In this document: piece after piece, positions 17,808-28,014 of the stretch
How positions within the stretch are numbered: position 1 is the stretch's first letter
Layout: each line of letters opens with the position of its first letter
Assembly: GCA_003484235.1 (NCBI GenBank)
Contig: DNDP01000307.1
Span: 3,907-31,920 of the forward strand
DNA from: Verrucomicrobiales bacterium
GTDB taxonomy: Bacteria; Verrucomicrobiota; Verrucomicrobiia; Limisphaerales; RI-55
DNA length: 28,014 bases
Direction: 5' to 3'
The notes under the pieces: generated by a model
What the model was told of the DNA's origin: nothing
Databases searched by the model: none
The model's input: the letters and a program-made list of their open reading frames with translations, nothing else
Made by a program: the position numbers and the translations under genes

Positions 17808-18308
17808 TCAACCGTGCAGCTGCAGCCGGTCGTCGTTCTTCAAGAGGGCATCCAGGTTGGCCCACGAGGTCTCGTTCATCGAGTTGAAAGCGTTCAGGTA
17901 AACCGCCACGTTTTCCTGGGGATGTTTTTCCAGCAACGTGTTGACGGCGCCATTCAGCTTGGCGTCCTCGACCGACCCGGGCAATTCCTCCACCACGCCC
18001 TTTTCGTGCTTCAGTTCGAGCGCATCCAGGAAGTCGGTCAGCAGACCGGTCTGGGCCTTGGTGAGCCAGGTGCGCAGCAGATTGGCGGCAGCCTGCTCGA
18101 GCATCGGCCGGGCGAAGGCGGCCGCCATGCCGGCGTGCCGCTGGGTGCGCTGCTGGCGTTCGAGATAGACGGGCCGCACCTTGCGGGCGGCCGCGACGCT
18201 GTGAAGGGCGACTTTGTAGGTCTGTTTGTCCTCCTTGAAGGTCCACTCCAGAATCTCATTCGCCAGCTTGGGCGACATGAATCCAAAGAGCTCATGGGCG
18301 GTCATCAT
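17808..18308 (-). CDS. Hypothetical protein between the two cassettes
   Basis: A 166-residue soluble protein I cannot assign to a family. The open frame extends to 18632, but the first 108 residues of that extension look random. The protein-like part begins at two adjacent ATGs (18308 and 18305), so I start it there. It opens MMTAHELFGFMSPKLANEIL and continues as a largely helical, charged domain with WTFKEDKQTYKVALHSVAAARKVRPVYLER, AAFARPMLEQAAANLLRTWL and an AVYLNAFNSMNETSWANLDALL tail. No signal peptide or membrane helix is present. Its sequence is far less arginine/serine-biased than shadow frames, which supports a real gene. It is convergent with cassette A and divergent from cassette B, so no operon link is implied. 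Confidence 0.7.
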   Translation of the reverse strand: MMTAHELFGFMSPKLANEILEWTFKEDKQTYKVALHSVAAARKVRPVYLERQQRTQRHAGMAAAFARPMLEQAAANLLRTWLTKAQTGLLTDFLDALELKHEKGVVEELPGSVEDAKLNGAVNTLLEKHPQENVAVYLNAFNSMNETSWANLDALLKNDDRLQLHG

Positions 18309-18610
18309 AGGCAAAAACGGTGCAAAATCGGGCTTTCCGGACAAAAGCGGCGCGTTGTTTAGCACCCGGCTCCGGGAAACGCCAGCGTCCATTTCGGGAT
18401 TCTCTCCGGTGCCGGAGAATTCGCCACCATCGGGAAACCACGCCAAAACCGCCGTTTCCTCAAGTTTCAGCAATTGGCTGCCGATGTTTCTGAACGGCAG
18501 GCGGGTTCCTCGCTGTACGGGTCCCCCTGTCCCGAAGACACCGGCCATCCCAACCGGCCCGCTCCGAACGCCCAGAAATGAACAATCAACGCCAGACTGC
18601 CGGGAGTCGC
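18309..18610. other. Divergent upstream region of cassette B
   Basis: About 300 bases between the hypothetical gene and the receptor gene, presumably holding promoters for both. No convincing -35/-10 pair was found. An imperfect palindrome at 18399-18420 (attct-ct-ccgg-tg-ccggagaat, with a two-base bulge) is the only structured element noticed. The inverted repeat seen upstream of cassette A is not present here. Confidence 0.4.
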
Positions 18611-20605
18611 ATGAACGGGTTCGTCGCCGCATGCCTGCTGCTGGGCGCCGCGGCAGCCGCCCGGGCCGGCGACAGAATTGCGGTTGACCAACTCCGTCAA
18701 TTGACGCTTGAGGAGCTGCTCAACGTCGAGGTCACCACCGCCTCGAAAAAGGAGCAGCGACTCTCCGACACCGCCGCCGCCGTTTCCGTACTGAACGGGG
18801 ACGACATTCGGCGGCTGGGAGTTTCCACGATTCCAGAAGCTCTGCGGGGCCTTCCCGGCGTCGATGTCGCCCGACTGAACTCACACCGCTGGGGCGTGTC
18901 CGTACGCGGCTTCAACGACATTTTCGCCAACAAGCTGCTGGTGATGGTCGATGGTCGCAGCGTATATACTCCCCTCTTCTCGGGCACGCTTTGGGACATC
19001 CACGATCTGCCGCTGGAGGACATCGAACGCATCGAGGTGGTGCGCGGTCCTGGAGCCAGCGTCTGGGGCGCCAACGCCGTGAACGGCGTCATCAACATCA
19101 TCACCCTGCCCGCGCATCAGACCGAAGGTGGCCGCATGGATGTCGGCGGCGGCACTCTGGACGAGTTTGCCGGCTCCCTGCGCTACGGGATTCCGGTTTC
19201 CGATTCCACCTCCGTGCGTGTTTTTGGCAAATATCGCCAGCATGCCGAGATGGAGGATGTGAGTGGCGGTCCGGCCGAGGATGATTATCGCGCCGGCACT
19301 GCCGGTTTCCGTTTGGACTGGGACCCGTCCGACACCGCGGATTTCATGCTGTCCGGCCGGGGATTCAGCGGGGAATACAGCGAGAAGGTGGACCTCCTGA
19401 GCCTCCCAGGACCCGGTTACCTGACCACCGTGACGTCGCCCAACAGTTCGGGAGGTCACGCGCTCGGGAGGTGGGGACGCCGCATCGACGAGACATCGCG
19501 CGTCGAACTGCAGTCCTATGTCGAGTTCAACACCTTTGACGTGGACTGGTTGGAGGAGGAAAGGCTCAACTTCGATGTGGCGCTGACACATCGCTGGCAG
19601 CCGACCGAAAGCCACGACCTGAACTGGGGTGTCGGTTATCGCCTCACCACCGACCGGATCACCGAGTCCGCTGATACCGCCTCCTACCCGCGACGGGAGC
19701 GGACGGATCGCCTGTTCAGCGGATTCGTCCAGGACGATTATGCGGCCATCCCCGACGTGTTGACGCTGACGGCCGGAGTCCGGTTTGAGGACAATGACTA
19801 TACGGGATTCGAAATTCAACCAACCCTTCGGGCACTCTGGCGGCCGGCCGAAGAGCACTCGCTCTGGCTGGCCGGCTCACGGGCCGTGAGAACCCCCTCG
19901 CGCTCGGAGTCCGACGCGAGCATCAACATCGACTACCTCCCACCGGGGACGGTTCATCCGGTGCTTCCGGGCGTGGTGGTTTACTCGGGCACCACGGAGT
20001 TCAAATCCGAGGAGCTGTGGGCGTTCGAAGCGGGCTATCGCTGGCAGCCACTGCCGAGCTTGAACGTGGATGCCACAGGATTCTTCAACCTCTACGAAAT
20101 GCTCCGGGGTTCCCGACCGGGGACGCCGTTTCCAAATGATCCACTGGCGCCAAGTTACGTGGTCGTTCCGGTGACCGCGGTAAATGACACGGCCGGCAAC
20201 ACGTGGGGAGGTGAACTCGCCGCCGTCTGGCAGGCCACCGACATCTGGCAGTGGCGGCTGAGCTACAGCTACATCGGATTCGATCTGCGTGGCTCCGATG
20301 CCGCCGCCACCTCCGGCTACTCGCCGCGTCACAAGGTGAGCCTGCTGTCACGCCTCGACCTGCCCGGCAATCTCGAATTCGACAGCCAGCTCCGCTTCGT
20401 GGATGAGCTCACGGCCCCGGCCATCCCCTCGTATGTCACTTTGGACCTGCGGCTGGGATGGCATCCCCTCGAGGATCTCGAAATCTCGATCAGCGGCTAC
20501 AATCTGCTTGGTGGCGGCCATCAGGAGTTTGCCTCCCGTCTGATCCGTTACATTCCATCCGAGATCACCCCTTCGGTCTTTGGCAAAGTTTCGTGGAGAT
20601 TCTGA
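18611..20605 (+). CDS. TonB-dependent outer-membrane receptor (cassette B)
   Basis: A 664-residue receptor. The ATG at 18611 follows a GGGAG ribosome-binding site four bases away and opens a short signal peptide (MNGFVAACLLLGAAAAARAG); an in-frame ATG at 18578 lacks such a site. The mature start has LRQLTLEELLNVEVTTASKK, a motif typical of a large receptor family often found beside YfiR-like genes (recollection of the family, not searched). The plug covers about 45-166: AAAVSVLNGDDIRRLG, SVRGFNDIFANKLLVMVDGR, SVYTPLFSGTLWD and IEVVRGPGASVWGANAVNG. The barrel follows and ends SVFGKVSWRF with a terminal Phe. It has clear but distant similarity to the cassette A receptor, especially in the SLEEL/TLEEL segment and plug. 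The substrate is unknown. The yfiR-like gene starts 34 bases downstream. Confidence 0.9.
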   Translation: MNGFVAACLLLGAAAAARAGDRIAVDQLRQLTLEELLNVEVTTASKKEQRLSDTAAAVSVLNGDDIRRLGVSTIPEALRGLPGVDVARLNSHRWGVSVRGFNDIFANKLLVMVDGRSVYTPLFSGTLWDIHDLPLEDIERIEVVRGPGASVWGANAVNGVINIITLPAHQTEGGRMDVGGGTLDEFAGSLRYGIPVSDSTSVRVFGKYRQHAEMEDVSGGPAEDDYRAGTAGFRLDWDPSDTADFMLSGRGFSGEYSEKVDLLSLPGPGYLTTVTSPNSSGGHALGRWGRRIDETSRVELQSYVEFNTFDVDWLEEERLNFDVALTHRWQPTESHDLNWGVGYRLTTDRITESADTASYPRRERTDRLFSGFVQDDYAAIPDVLTLTAGVRFEDNDYTGFEIQPTLRALWRPAEEHSLWLAGSRAVRTPSRSESDASINIDYLPPGTVHPVLPGVVVYSGTTEFKSEELWAFEAGYRWQPLPSLNVDATGFFNLYEMLRGSRPGTPFPNDPLAPSYVVVPVTAVNDTAGNTWGGELAAVWQATDIWQWRLSYSYIGFDLRGSDAAATSGYSPRHKVSLLSRLDLPGNLEFDSQLRFVDELTAPAIPSYVTLDLRLGWHPLEDLEISISGYNLLGGGHQEFASRLIRYIPSEITPSVFGKVSWRF

Positions 20606-20639
20606 CCTCACTGCGGCCAGCGCCCGACCTTCCGCAAAC

Positions 20640-21202
20640 ATGAACGTCGCAGCCAACCTGATCGCCTTCGGAATCGTCGTGCTCGGAGCAGCTGCGCAGC
20701 CCGCCGGGATCAGAATCTCTGATGACGATGCACGTTCGGCACTGGTCGTCCATTTCGCCCGGTACACGGAATGGCCGGCCGCCCGGCTCGATGGACCGGA
20801 CACGCCGCTGCGCATCGGAGTCTTCGATGCACCACACATTGCCAGCCTCCTCAAGGTGCTGGTCGACGGAGTTCGAATTCACGGCACCACGACTTCTGAA
20901 GGTCGACCGCTGGAGGTCATCCCATTGCAATCCCTGTCCGCTGCCCAGGAATGCCACGTGCTCTATTTTGGCCATACGGAAGCCGACACGAGGGAGCTTT
21001 TGACCGGTCTGCAAGGCAAAGGTGTACTCACCGTCGGCGAGGGCCGGGAGTTCGTCGATGCCGGAGGCATCCTCGGTTTTGAGCTCGTGGACAAGCGCAT
21101 GGCCTTTCACTTCAACGCGCAAGCGATGGATCGGGCGGGAATCCGGGTCGGCCCCGGCGTGATCGGCCTCGCCATCAAGGCTGGCCGGAAGGGGGCTTTG
21201 CC

Positions 21203-21206
<4 letters not shown>
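20640..21206 (+). CDS. YfiR-like periplasmic protein (DUF4154), cassette B
   Basis: A 188-residue paralogue of the cassette A YfiR-like protein. The open frame runs up to 20580, but the ATG at 20640 gives the signal peptide (MNVAANLIAFGIVVLGAAAQ) and avoids overlapping the receptor gene. Family features are ALVVHFARYTEWPAARL at 34-50 (the counterpart of YLFNFAKFVDWP), VRIHGTTTSEGRPLEVIPL, ECHVLYFG at 104-111, and GVLTVGEGREFVDAGGILGFEL at 128-149. It is periplasmic and presumably controls the CHASE8 kinase whose ATG overlaps its stop by four bases. Only one cysteine (C105) is present, so no internal disulfide is possible. It is more diverged than copy A, with the C-terminal IS(S/A)xLL-type motif replaced by IRVGPGVIGLA. 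Confidence 0.82.
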
Positions 21207-24157
<2,951 letters not shown>

Positions 24158-24227
24158 CGCGGCGCCTCCCGAAGTCCGTCCCGATCGGGATTGCAGGTTT
24201 CCAGCGGGCCCTCCAACCTTTGCCCCG

Positions 24228-25064
24228 ATGATCGCCTGGCGCCTGCTCATTCACTGCACCGACCAGCCGGGGTTGGTGCATCAGGTTACCGGACTGCTCT
24301 TCAAGCGCGGCTGCAACGTGATCGTGAACCATGAGTTCGCCGATGCCGATGCCGGGCGATTCTTCATGCGCACCGAGTTCACCGGCGATCTCGACCCGGG
24401 CGATCTGGTGGAGGATTGCCGGTCGGTGCTGCCGGGCGAGGCCGTAATACGGCTGACCCGCCCGTCACGCGCGCGGCTGGTCGTGCTGGTTTCGCGGGAG
24501 CATCACTGTCTCGCCGACCTGCTCGTGCGGCACGAATTCGGCGAGCTTCCGGCCGAGGTGGTGGGCGTGATCGGAAACCATGCCGAACTCGGCAGTCTCA
24601 CCGGACGGTTCGGCGTGCCGTTCCAGCACGTGTCGCATGACGGCCTTTCACGGGAGGAGCACGAACGACGGCTGCTGGAACGCATCCGGGCGCTGGCACC
24701 CGACTACCTGGTGCTGGCCAAATACATGCGCGTCCTAAGCCCCGAGTTTGTCGCCCAGTTCGCCGGGCGGATGATCAACATCCACCATTCCTTCCTTCCG
24801 GCCTTTGTCGGTTCCCGGCCGTATCATCAGGCCTTTGCCCGCGGGGTTAAGGTGATTGGCGCCACCGCACATTTCGTCACGGATGAACTGGATGCCGGAC
24901 CGATCATCGTCCAGGAACTGCTGCCGGTGGATCACACGCACAGTCCGCAGGATCTGGCGCGGTCGGGCCGGGACGTCGAACGGCTGGCCCTCGCCAAGGC
25001 GCTGCGGATGGTGTTGGAAGACAGGGTGTTCCTCAACGGCAACCGGACGGTGATCTTCGACTGA
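24228..25064 (+). CDS. purU: Formyltetrahydrofolate deformylase
   Basis: A 278-residue cytosolic enzyme that hydrolyses 10-formyl-tetrahydrofolate to formate and tetrahydrofolate, balancing the one-carbon pool and supplying formate for purine synthesis. The N-terminal ACT domain (1-80) starts WRLLIHCTDQPGLVHQVTGL, typical of PurU. The formyltransferase fold follows from about residue 82 (ARLVVLVSREHHCLADLL), with the catalytic triad expected at Asn184 and His186 (MINIHHSFLPAF) and Asp222 (THFVTDELDAGPII type, here AHFVTDELDAGPII). The length fits the family. It is separated from cassette B by 70 bases, so it may be transcribed with it, but a functional link is not evident. It converges on the next gene with 24 bases between stops. 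Confidence 0.93.
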   Translation: MIAWRLLIHCTDQPGLVHQVTGLLFKRGCNVIVNHEFADADAGRFFMRTEFTGDLDPGDLVEDCRSVLPGEAVIRLTRPSRARLVVLVSREHHCLADLLVRHEFGELPAEVVGVIGNHAELGSLTGRFGVPFQHVSHDGLSREEHERRLLERIRALAPDYLVLAKYMRVLSPEFVAQFAGRMINIHHSFLPAFVGSRPYHQAFARGVKVIGATAHFVTDELDAGPIIVQELLPVDHTHSPQDLARSGRDVERLALAKALRMVLEDRVFLNGNRTVIFD

Positions 25065-25088
25065 GCCGCGGAGGACTCCCGACCCCGG

Positions 25089-27719
25089 TCAGGGAAACCG
25101 CAACCGATAGAACTCCTGCGCCTGGCCGACCGTGTTGGTGTAGCTGTTGGTGCCGTTGTTCAACACCGGTCCCGAATCGAGCCGGATCCATGTGACGCTG
25201 GTTGAACCCAGCTCGGGAATATGCTCCAGCTTGAAGGGCACCAGCGACGCCGGCCAGGAGATCACCGCCCGCGTGGGGGCCGAAAGCAGCCTGATGCTCA
25301 ACGTCCGCTGCTCCACTGAGGCCGCCACCAGCACGTTTTGCACAAGGTTGTTCCCGGGCGCCGTGTCGCCCTCGGCCGAGCGGATGCTGGCAGTGTTGGT
25401 GAACACGCCGCTGGTCGGCACGTTGGCCACCACGGTCAGCGTTGCGGAGCGATTGTTCGTCAACACCCCAAGACCGCAGCTGACCACCGTCCCCGCGATC
25501 GTGCACCCGCCCTGGCTCGGAACCGCCGACTGCAGCACAAGGGCCGGCGCCAAGCGGTTGGTCAGCAGCAGCTGGGTCTGAATCGACGGTCCACGGTTGG
25601 TCACGGTGGTGATGTAGGTCACGGTGCCGCCGGGCGAGATGAGGTTGGTGGAGAGCACCTCCGAGATCGCGAGATCCGAAGGCACGGTCACGGTGAACAG
25701 GAAACCCGAAATCGATTCGCCGTCCGGAGTGGCCACACGGATCGGACCCGTAGCCGCACCCGCTGGGACCACCGCGTCGATCGCCTGCGACGAGAGATTG
25801 GTGAAGGTGGCGGACACGCCGTTGAACTGCACATTGGTCACGCCGAAGAAACTCGTGCCGTTGATCCGCACCAACGTGCCGACCGGACCGATCTGGGGCT
25901 GCGCCGAAAGTATCTTCGGCGGAACCGTGAAGATGTTGGTCGTGATGAAGGTCCCGCCCGGGGTTTCGAGCGTGAGTGGGCCGGTCCGGGCAAATGTCGG
26001 CACCGGGGTGATGATCTCGCCGGGATTCACCGACGTGGGCGTGGCCGGTTCCGGACCGAAGAACAGCCGGGTCAGCCCGGTGAAGTTCGTGCCGCGAATC
26101 GAAACGAACGAGCCGGCAACACCGCTTGCGGGCGTGAAACTCGTGATCCATGGCGGCGCGTAGAATGTCTGCGGGCTCACCCCCGTGCCGGAGGCGTTGC
26201 TCACCCGCACCGGTCCGGTTTGAACGCCCGCCGGCACCGTGGCCAGTATCAGGGTGTCGGCCGTAGCCTGGAACGCGACGGGCACGCCGCCAATGGTGAC
26301 CGATGTGGCATTCTGCAGCTTGGCCCCGCGAATCTGGATCCCCGTACCCGGCGGCGCTGACTGCGGCTCGAACTCGGTGATCAGCGGCAGCGCCGTCGTG
26401 ACGAGAAACGGTTTCGTGGAGACATTGGTGCCGGTCGAGGTCGAGACCGTGATGGGGGCGTTCGTTGAGCCGGCGGGAACAACGGCGGTCACCTGGGTGG
26501 GCGGTGACACAAACGGAGGATTCGCGGTCCTGGTGCCAAACTTCACAGTCGTGCCGCCGCTGACGAAACCGCCACCATTGATGACCACGCTCGTTCCCAC
26601 CGGTCCATACTCGGGCGAGAAGTCGGAGATCAACGGGCCGATGACAAAATTGTTGGTGGTGAACCCTTCACCGGTCGTCGTATGAACTCCGATACGGCCG
26701 TTCTTGGCGCCGGTGGGCACGCGGGCCTGGACCTGGTTCTGCGCGGTGATGATGAGCTGGCTCGTGTTGGTGCCGCCAAAGGTCACGTTGGTGATGCCGG
26801 CGAAATCGTTGCCGGAAATGACGATCAGTTCACCCGCCGTGCCCGAGGGCGGATGGAACTCGGTGATCGTAGGGCCGACGACGAAATTGATCGCGCTCGT
26901 CGCCGTGCCCGTCGGGGTTGTGACCCTGATCTTGCCGGTGGTTGCTCCGGCCGGCACGGTGGCGATCAACTGGGTGTCCGCGGTCTTCGTGAATGCGGCG
27001 GCCTTGTTGTTGAATGTGACTGCGGAAGCCTGTGTGAAATTTGCTCCGTTGATCACGACCTGAACACCCTTGCCGGCCAGCCCGTTCTCCGGCGTGAAGC
27101 TTTCGATCGCCGGCGCCGTCGTCGAAACGAACTCCACGCGGCTGGTGGCGGTCCCGGAACTGGTGATGACACGCAGGATGACGTTGCTGATGCCGGCGGG
27201 AACTCTGGCCTGCACCTGCGAGACCGCCGTCACGTTGACAATGGACGAGGTGACCGAGCCGAAGACGACCACGGTGCCGCCTGTCACAAAGTTGGCGCCG
27301 TTGATCGTGACCGTGGTGGTGGTCGAGCCGCTCAGCGGGCTGAATTCGTCGATTCGCGGAGCCACCTGGAACGCCGCCGCACTCGCACCCGCCGATCCGC
27401 CGGTCGCCTCCACCCGGATGGGGCCGGTCAGGCCATCGTCGGGCACGACCGCCCTGATCTGGCTGTCGGAAACACGCACGAACGCGGCGTATCTCTGGGT
27501 GCCAAACTCGACCCGAACCGCGCTGGCAAATCCCGAACCGTTGATGGTCACGTGGGTGCCGGGCCGTCCACTGGTGGGGGAGAAACCGGAGATGGCGGGC
27601 GCGGCGACCGCCACCTCGGCCAGAAGGAAAAACGTCAATACGCCGAATCGGCAAAGTCCTGGCAGATTCCGGAAGGCCGTCGCCGATCCCCACCAACTGC
27701 GGTTCCTGAAGATACTCAT
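25089..27719 (-). CDS. Secreted IPT/TIG and DUF11 repeat protein
   Basis: An 876-residue exported protein. The ATG at 27719 follows a GGAAA-type site, and the TTG one codon upstream is less likely. A signal peptide ends at about residue 40 (RFGVLTFFLLAEVAVAAPAI). Residues 41-677 hold eight IPT/TIG Ig-like repeats of about 80 residues, each opening I-x-x-F-x-P-x-x-G-x-x-G and V-x-I-x-G-x-x-F and containing a TVPAGxxTGxIRV-type strand (starts at about 41, 121, 203, 283, 362, 445, 523 and 601). Residues 681-800 form one DUF11 domain with a cysteine pair (C739, C748) suited to a disulfide. The tail 804-876 contains FKLEHIPELGSTSVTWIRLD and ends FYRLRFP. No enzymatic motif or anchor is seen; adhesion or matrix binding is a guess from repeat type. 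Confidence 0.88.
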   Translation of the reverse strand: MSIFRNRSWWGSATAFRNLPGLCRFGVLTFFLLAEVAVAAPAISGFSPTSGRPGTHVTINGSGFASAVRVEFGTQRYAAFVRVSDSQIRAVVPDDGLTGPIRVEATGGSAGASAAAFQVAPRIDEFSPLSGSTTTTVTINGANFVTGGTVVVFGSVTSSIVNVTAVSQVQARVPAGISNVILRVITSSGTATSRVEFVSTTAPAIESFTPENGLAGKGVQVVINGANFTQASAVTFNNKAAAFTKTADTQLIATVPAGATTGKIRVTTPTGTATSAINFVVGPTITEFHPPSGTAGELIVISGNDFAGITNVTFGGTNTSQLIITAQNQVQARVPTGAKNGRIGVHTTTGEGFTTNNFVIGPLISDFSPEYGPVGTSVVINGGGFVSGGTTVKFGTRTANPPFVSPPTQVTAVVPAGSTNAPITVSTSTGTNVSTKPFLVTTALPLITEFEPQSAPPGTGIQIRGAKLQNATSVTIGGVPVAFQATADTLILATVPAGVQTGPVRVSNASGTGVSPQTFYAPPWITSFTPASGVAGSFVSIRGTNFTGLTRLFFGPEPATPTSVNPGEIITPVPTFARTGPLTLETPGGTFITTNIFTVPPKILSAQPQIGPVGTLVRINGTSFFGVTNVQFNGVSATFTNLSSQAIDAVVPAGAATGPIRVATPDGESISGFLFTVTVPSDLAISEVLSTNLISPGGTVTYITTVTNRGPSIQTQLLLTNRLAPALVLQSAVPSQGGCTIAGTVVSCGLGVLTNNRSATLTVVANVPTSGVFTNTASIRSAEGDTAPGNNLVQNVLVAASVEQRTLSIRLLSAPTRAVISWPASLVPFKLEHIPELGSTSVTWIRLDSGPVLNNGTNSYTNTVGQAQEFYRLRFP

Positions 27720-27746
27720 CAAAGATGTTTCCGTTAAAAGCCACGC

Positions 27747-27774
27747 AAACTATGTGTCCACCGGCCAAAGTCAA
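27747..27774 (-). promoter_or_regulatory. Possible promoter of the IPT/TIG gene
   Basis: On the minus strand a TTGACT box (27774-27769) is followed after 16 bases by TAGTTT (27752-27747), about 27 bases before the ATG. The -35 match is good and the -10 match poor, so this is only a candidate in the 159-base divergent region between this gene and pcm. Confidence 0.25.
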
Positions 27775-27878
27775 TGCACCGAAAGTGGCACACCGGGCAC
27801 TGGAAGAAGCCCGCAGCCGGAAGTGGCGTCAGATTTCTTTGCTCGGCAGACGGGATTCCTTACCGGAAAACTTTGGCG

Positions 27879-28014
27879 ATGAGCTCGATTCAGCCCCCTG
27901 CCAGCCGCTCCGACCTGGCTGGCTTGCGGAACCAGCTCACCGGCCGCGGCCGCGAGATCGTCAACGAACGGATCATCGAGGCGATGCTGCGGGTGCCGCG
28001 CCACGAGTTCGTGC
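27879..28014 (+). CDS. pcm: Protein-L-isoaspartate O-methyltransferase, N-terminus (3' truncated)
   Basis: The first 45 codons of a gene that runs off the right edge. The ATG at 27879 is preceded by a GGAAAA stretch about ten bases upstream. The translation reads MSSIQPPASRSDLAGLRNQL, then TGRGREIVNERIIEAMLRVP and RHEFV. The pattern LxxQLxxRGxxxxxERIxxAMxxVPRHEFV is the hallmark N-terminal helix region of Pcm, which methylates isoaspartyl residues in damaged proteins using S-adenosylmethionine. The SAM-binding domain lies outside the window, so the call rests on this motif. It is divergent from the IPT/TIG gene. Confidence 0.78.
   Translation, partial: MSSIQPPASRSDLAGLRNQLTGRGREIVNERIIEAMLRVPRHEFV

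Noticed and set aside
18309..18632. N-terminal extension of the 17808-18308 gene to 274 residues
   Set aside because: The added 108 residues are low in protein-like character and would run into the cassette B receptor start. The double ATG at 18305-18308 fits better.
24179..24190. Perfect 12-bp palindrome tcccgatcggga upstream of purU
   Set aside because: Too short and single-copy in this region to claim as an operator in GC-rich DNA; no promoter boxes flank it.

Overview
This GC-rich 28 kb window looks like chromosomal DNA of a verrucomicrobial bacterium (Limisphaerales/Pedosphaera-like). That assignment is inferred from several features seen together: a cysteine-free Ig domain of the type common in that phylum, long secreted DUF11 and IPT/TIG repeat proteins with a 'W-x-x-x-(D/T)...FYRLR' style C-terminal tail, few clear Shine-Dalgarno sites, and multi-domain hybrid histidine kinases. 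No rRNA, tRNA, CRISPR array, phage or transposase gene was found.

Layout. 1-2,710 holds the 3' part of a large AAA 'DNA repair ATPase' gene and a co-directional companion of unknown function, closed by a strong hairpin. 2,812-4,281 (minus) is gnd, 6-phosphogluconate dehydrogenase. 4,282-4,960 is non-coding, with a possible promoter and overlapping inverted repeat. 4,961-17,756 is a long plus-strand run (cassette A): TonB-dependent receptor, giant Ig/DUF11 surface protein, YfiR-like periplasmic protein, CHASE8-HAMP-PAS-PAS histidine kinase, and two REC-first histidine kinases. 17,808-18,308 (minus) is a small conserved-looking hypothetical protein. 18,611-24,157 (cassette B) repeats the theme: TonB-dependent receptor, YfiR-like protein, CHASE8-HAMP-PAS hybrid kinase with two receivers. 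Then come purU (formyltetrahydrofolate deformylase), a minus-strand secreted IPT/TIG plus DUF11 protein, and at the right edge the start of a protein-L-isoaspartate methyltransferase gene (pcm).

How it may work together. The main interest is the pair of receptor/YfiR/CHASE8-kinase cassettes. In Pseudomonas YfiBNR, periplasmic YfiR restrains the CHASE8-domain diguanylate cyclase YfiN. Here both CHASE8 proteins carry histidine-kinase rather than GGDEF output and are linked to an outer-membrane TonB receptor. This suggests an envelope-sensing route: outer-membrane receptor, then periplasmic YfiR, then inner-membrane CHASE8 kinase, then a cytoplasmic phosphorelay. Cassette A feeds two free REC-kinases, while cassette B keeps kinase and receivers in one protein. 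No HPt or DNA-binding response regulator is encoded here, so the final output must lie elsewhere. The wiring is inference; the domain assignments come from motifs read in the translations.
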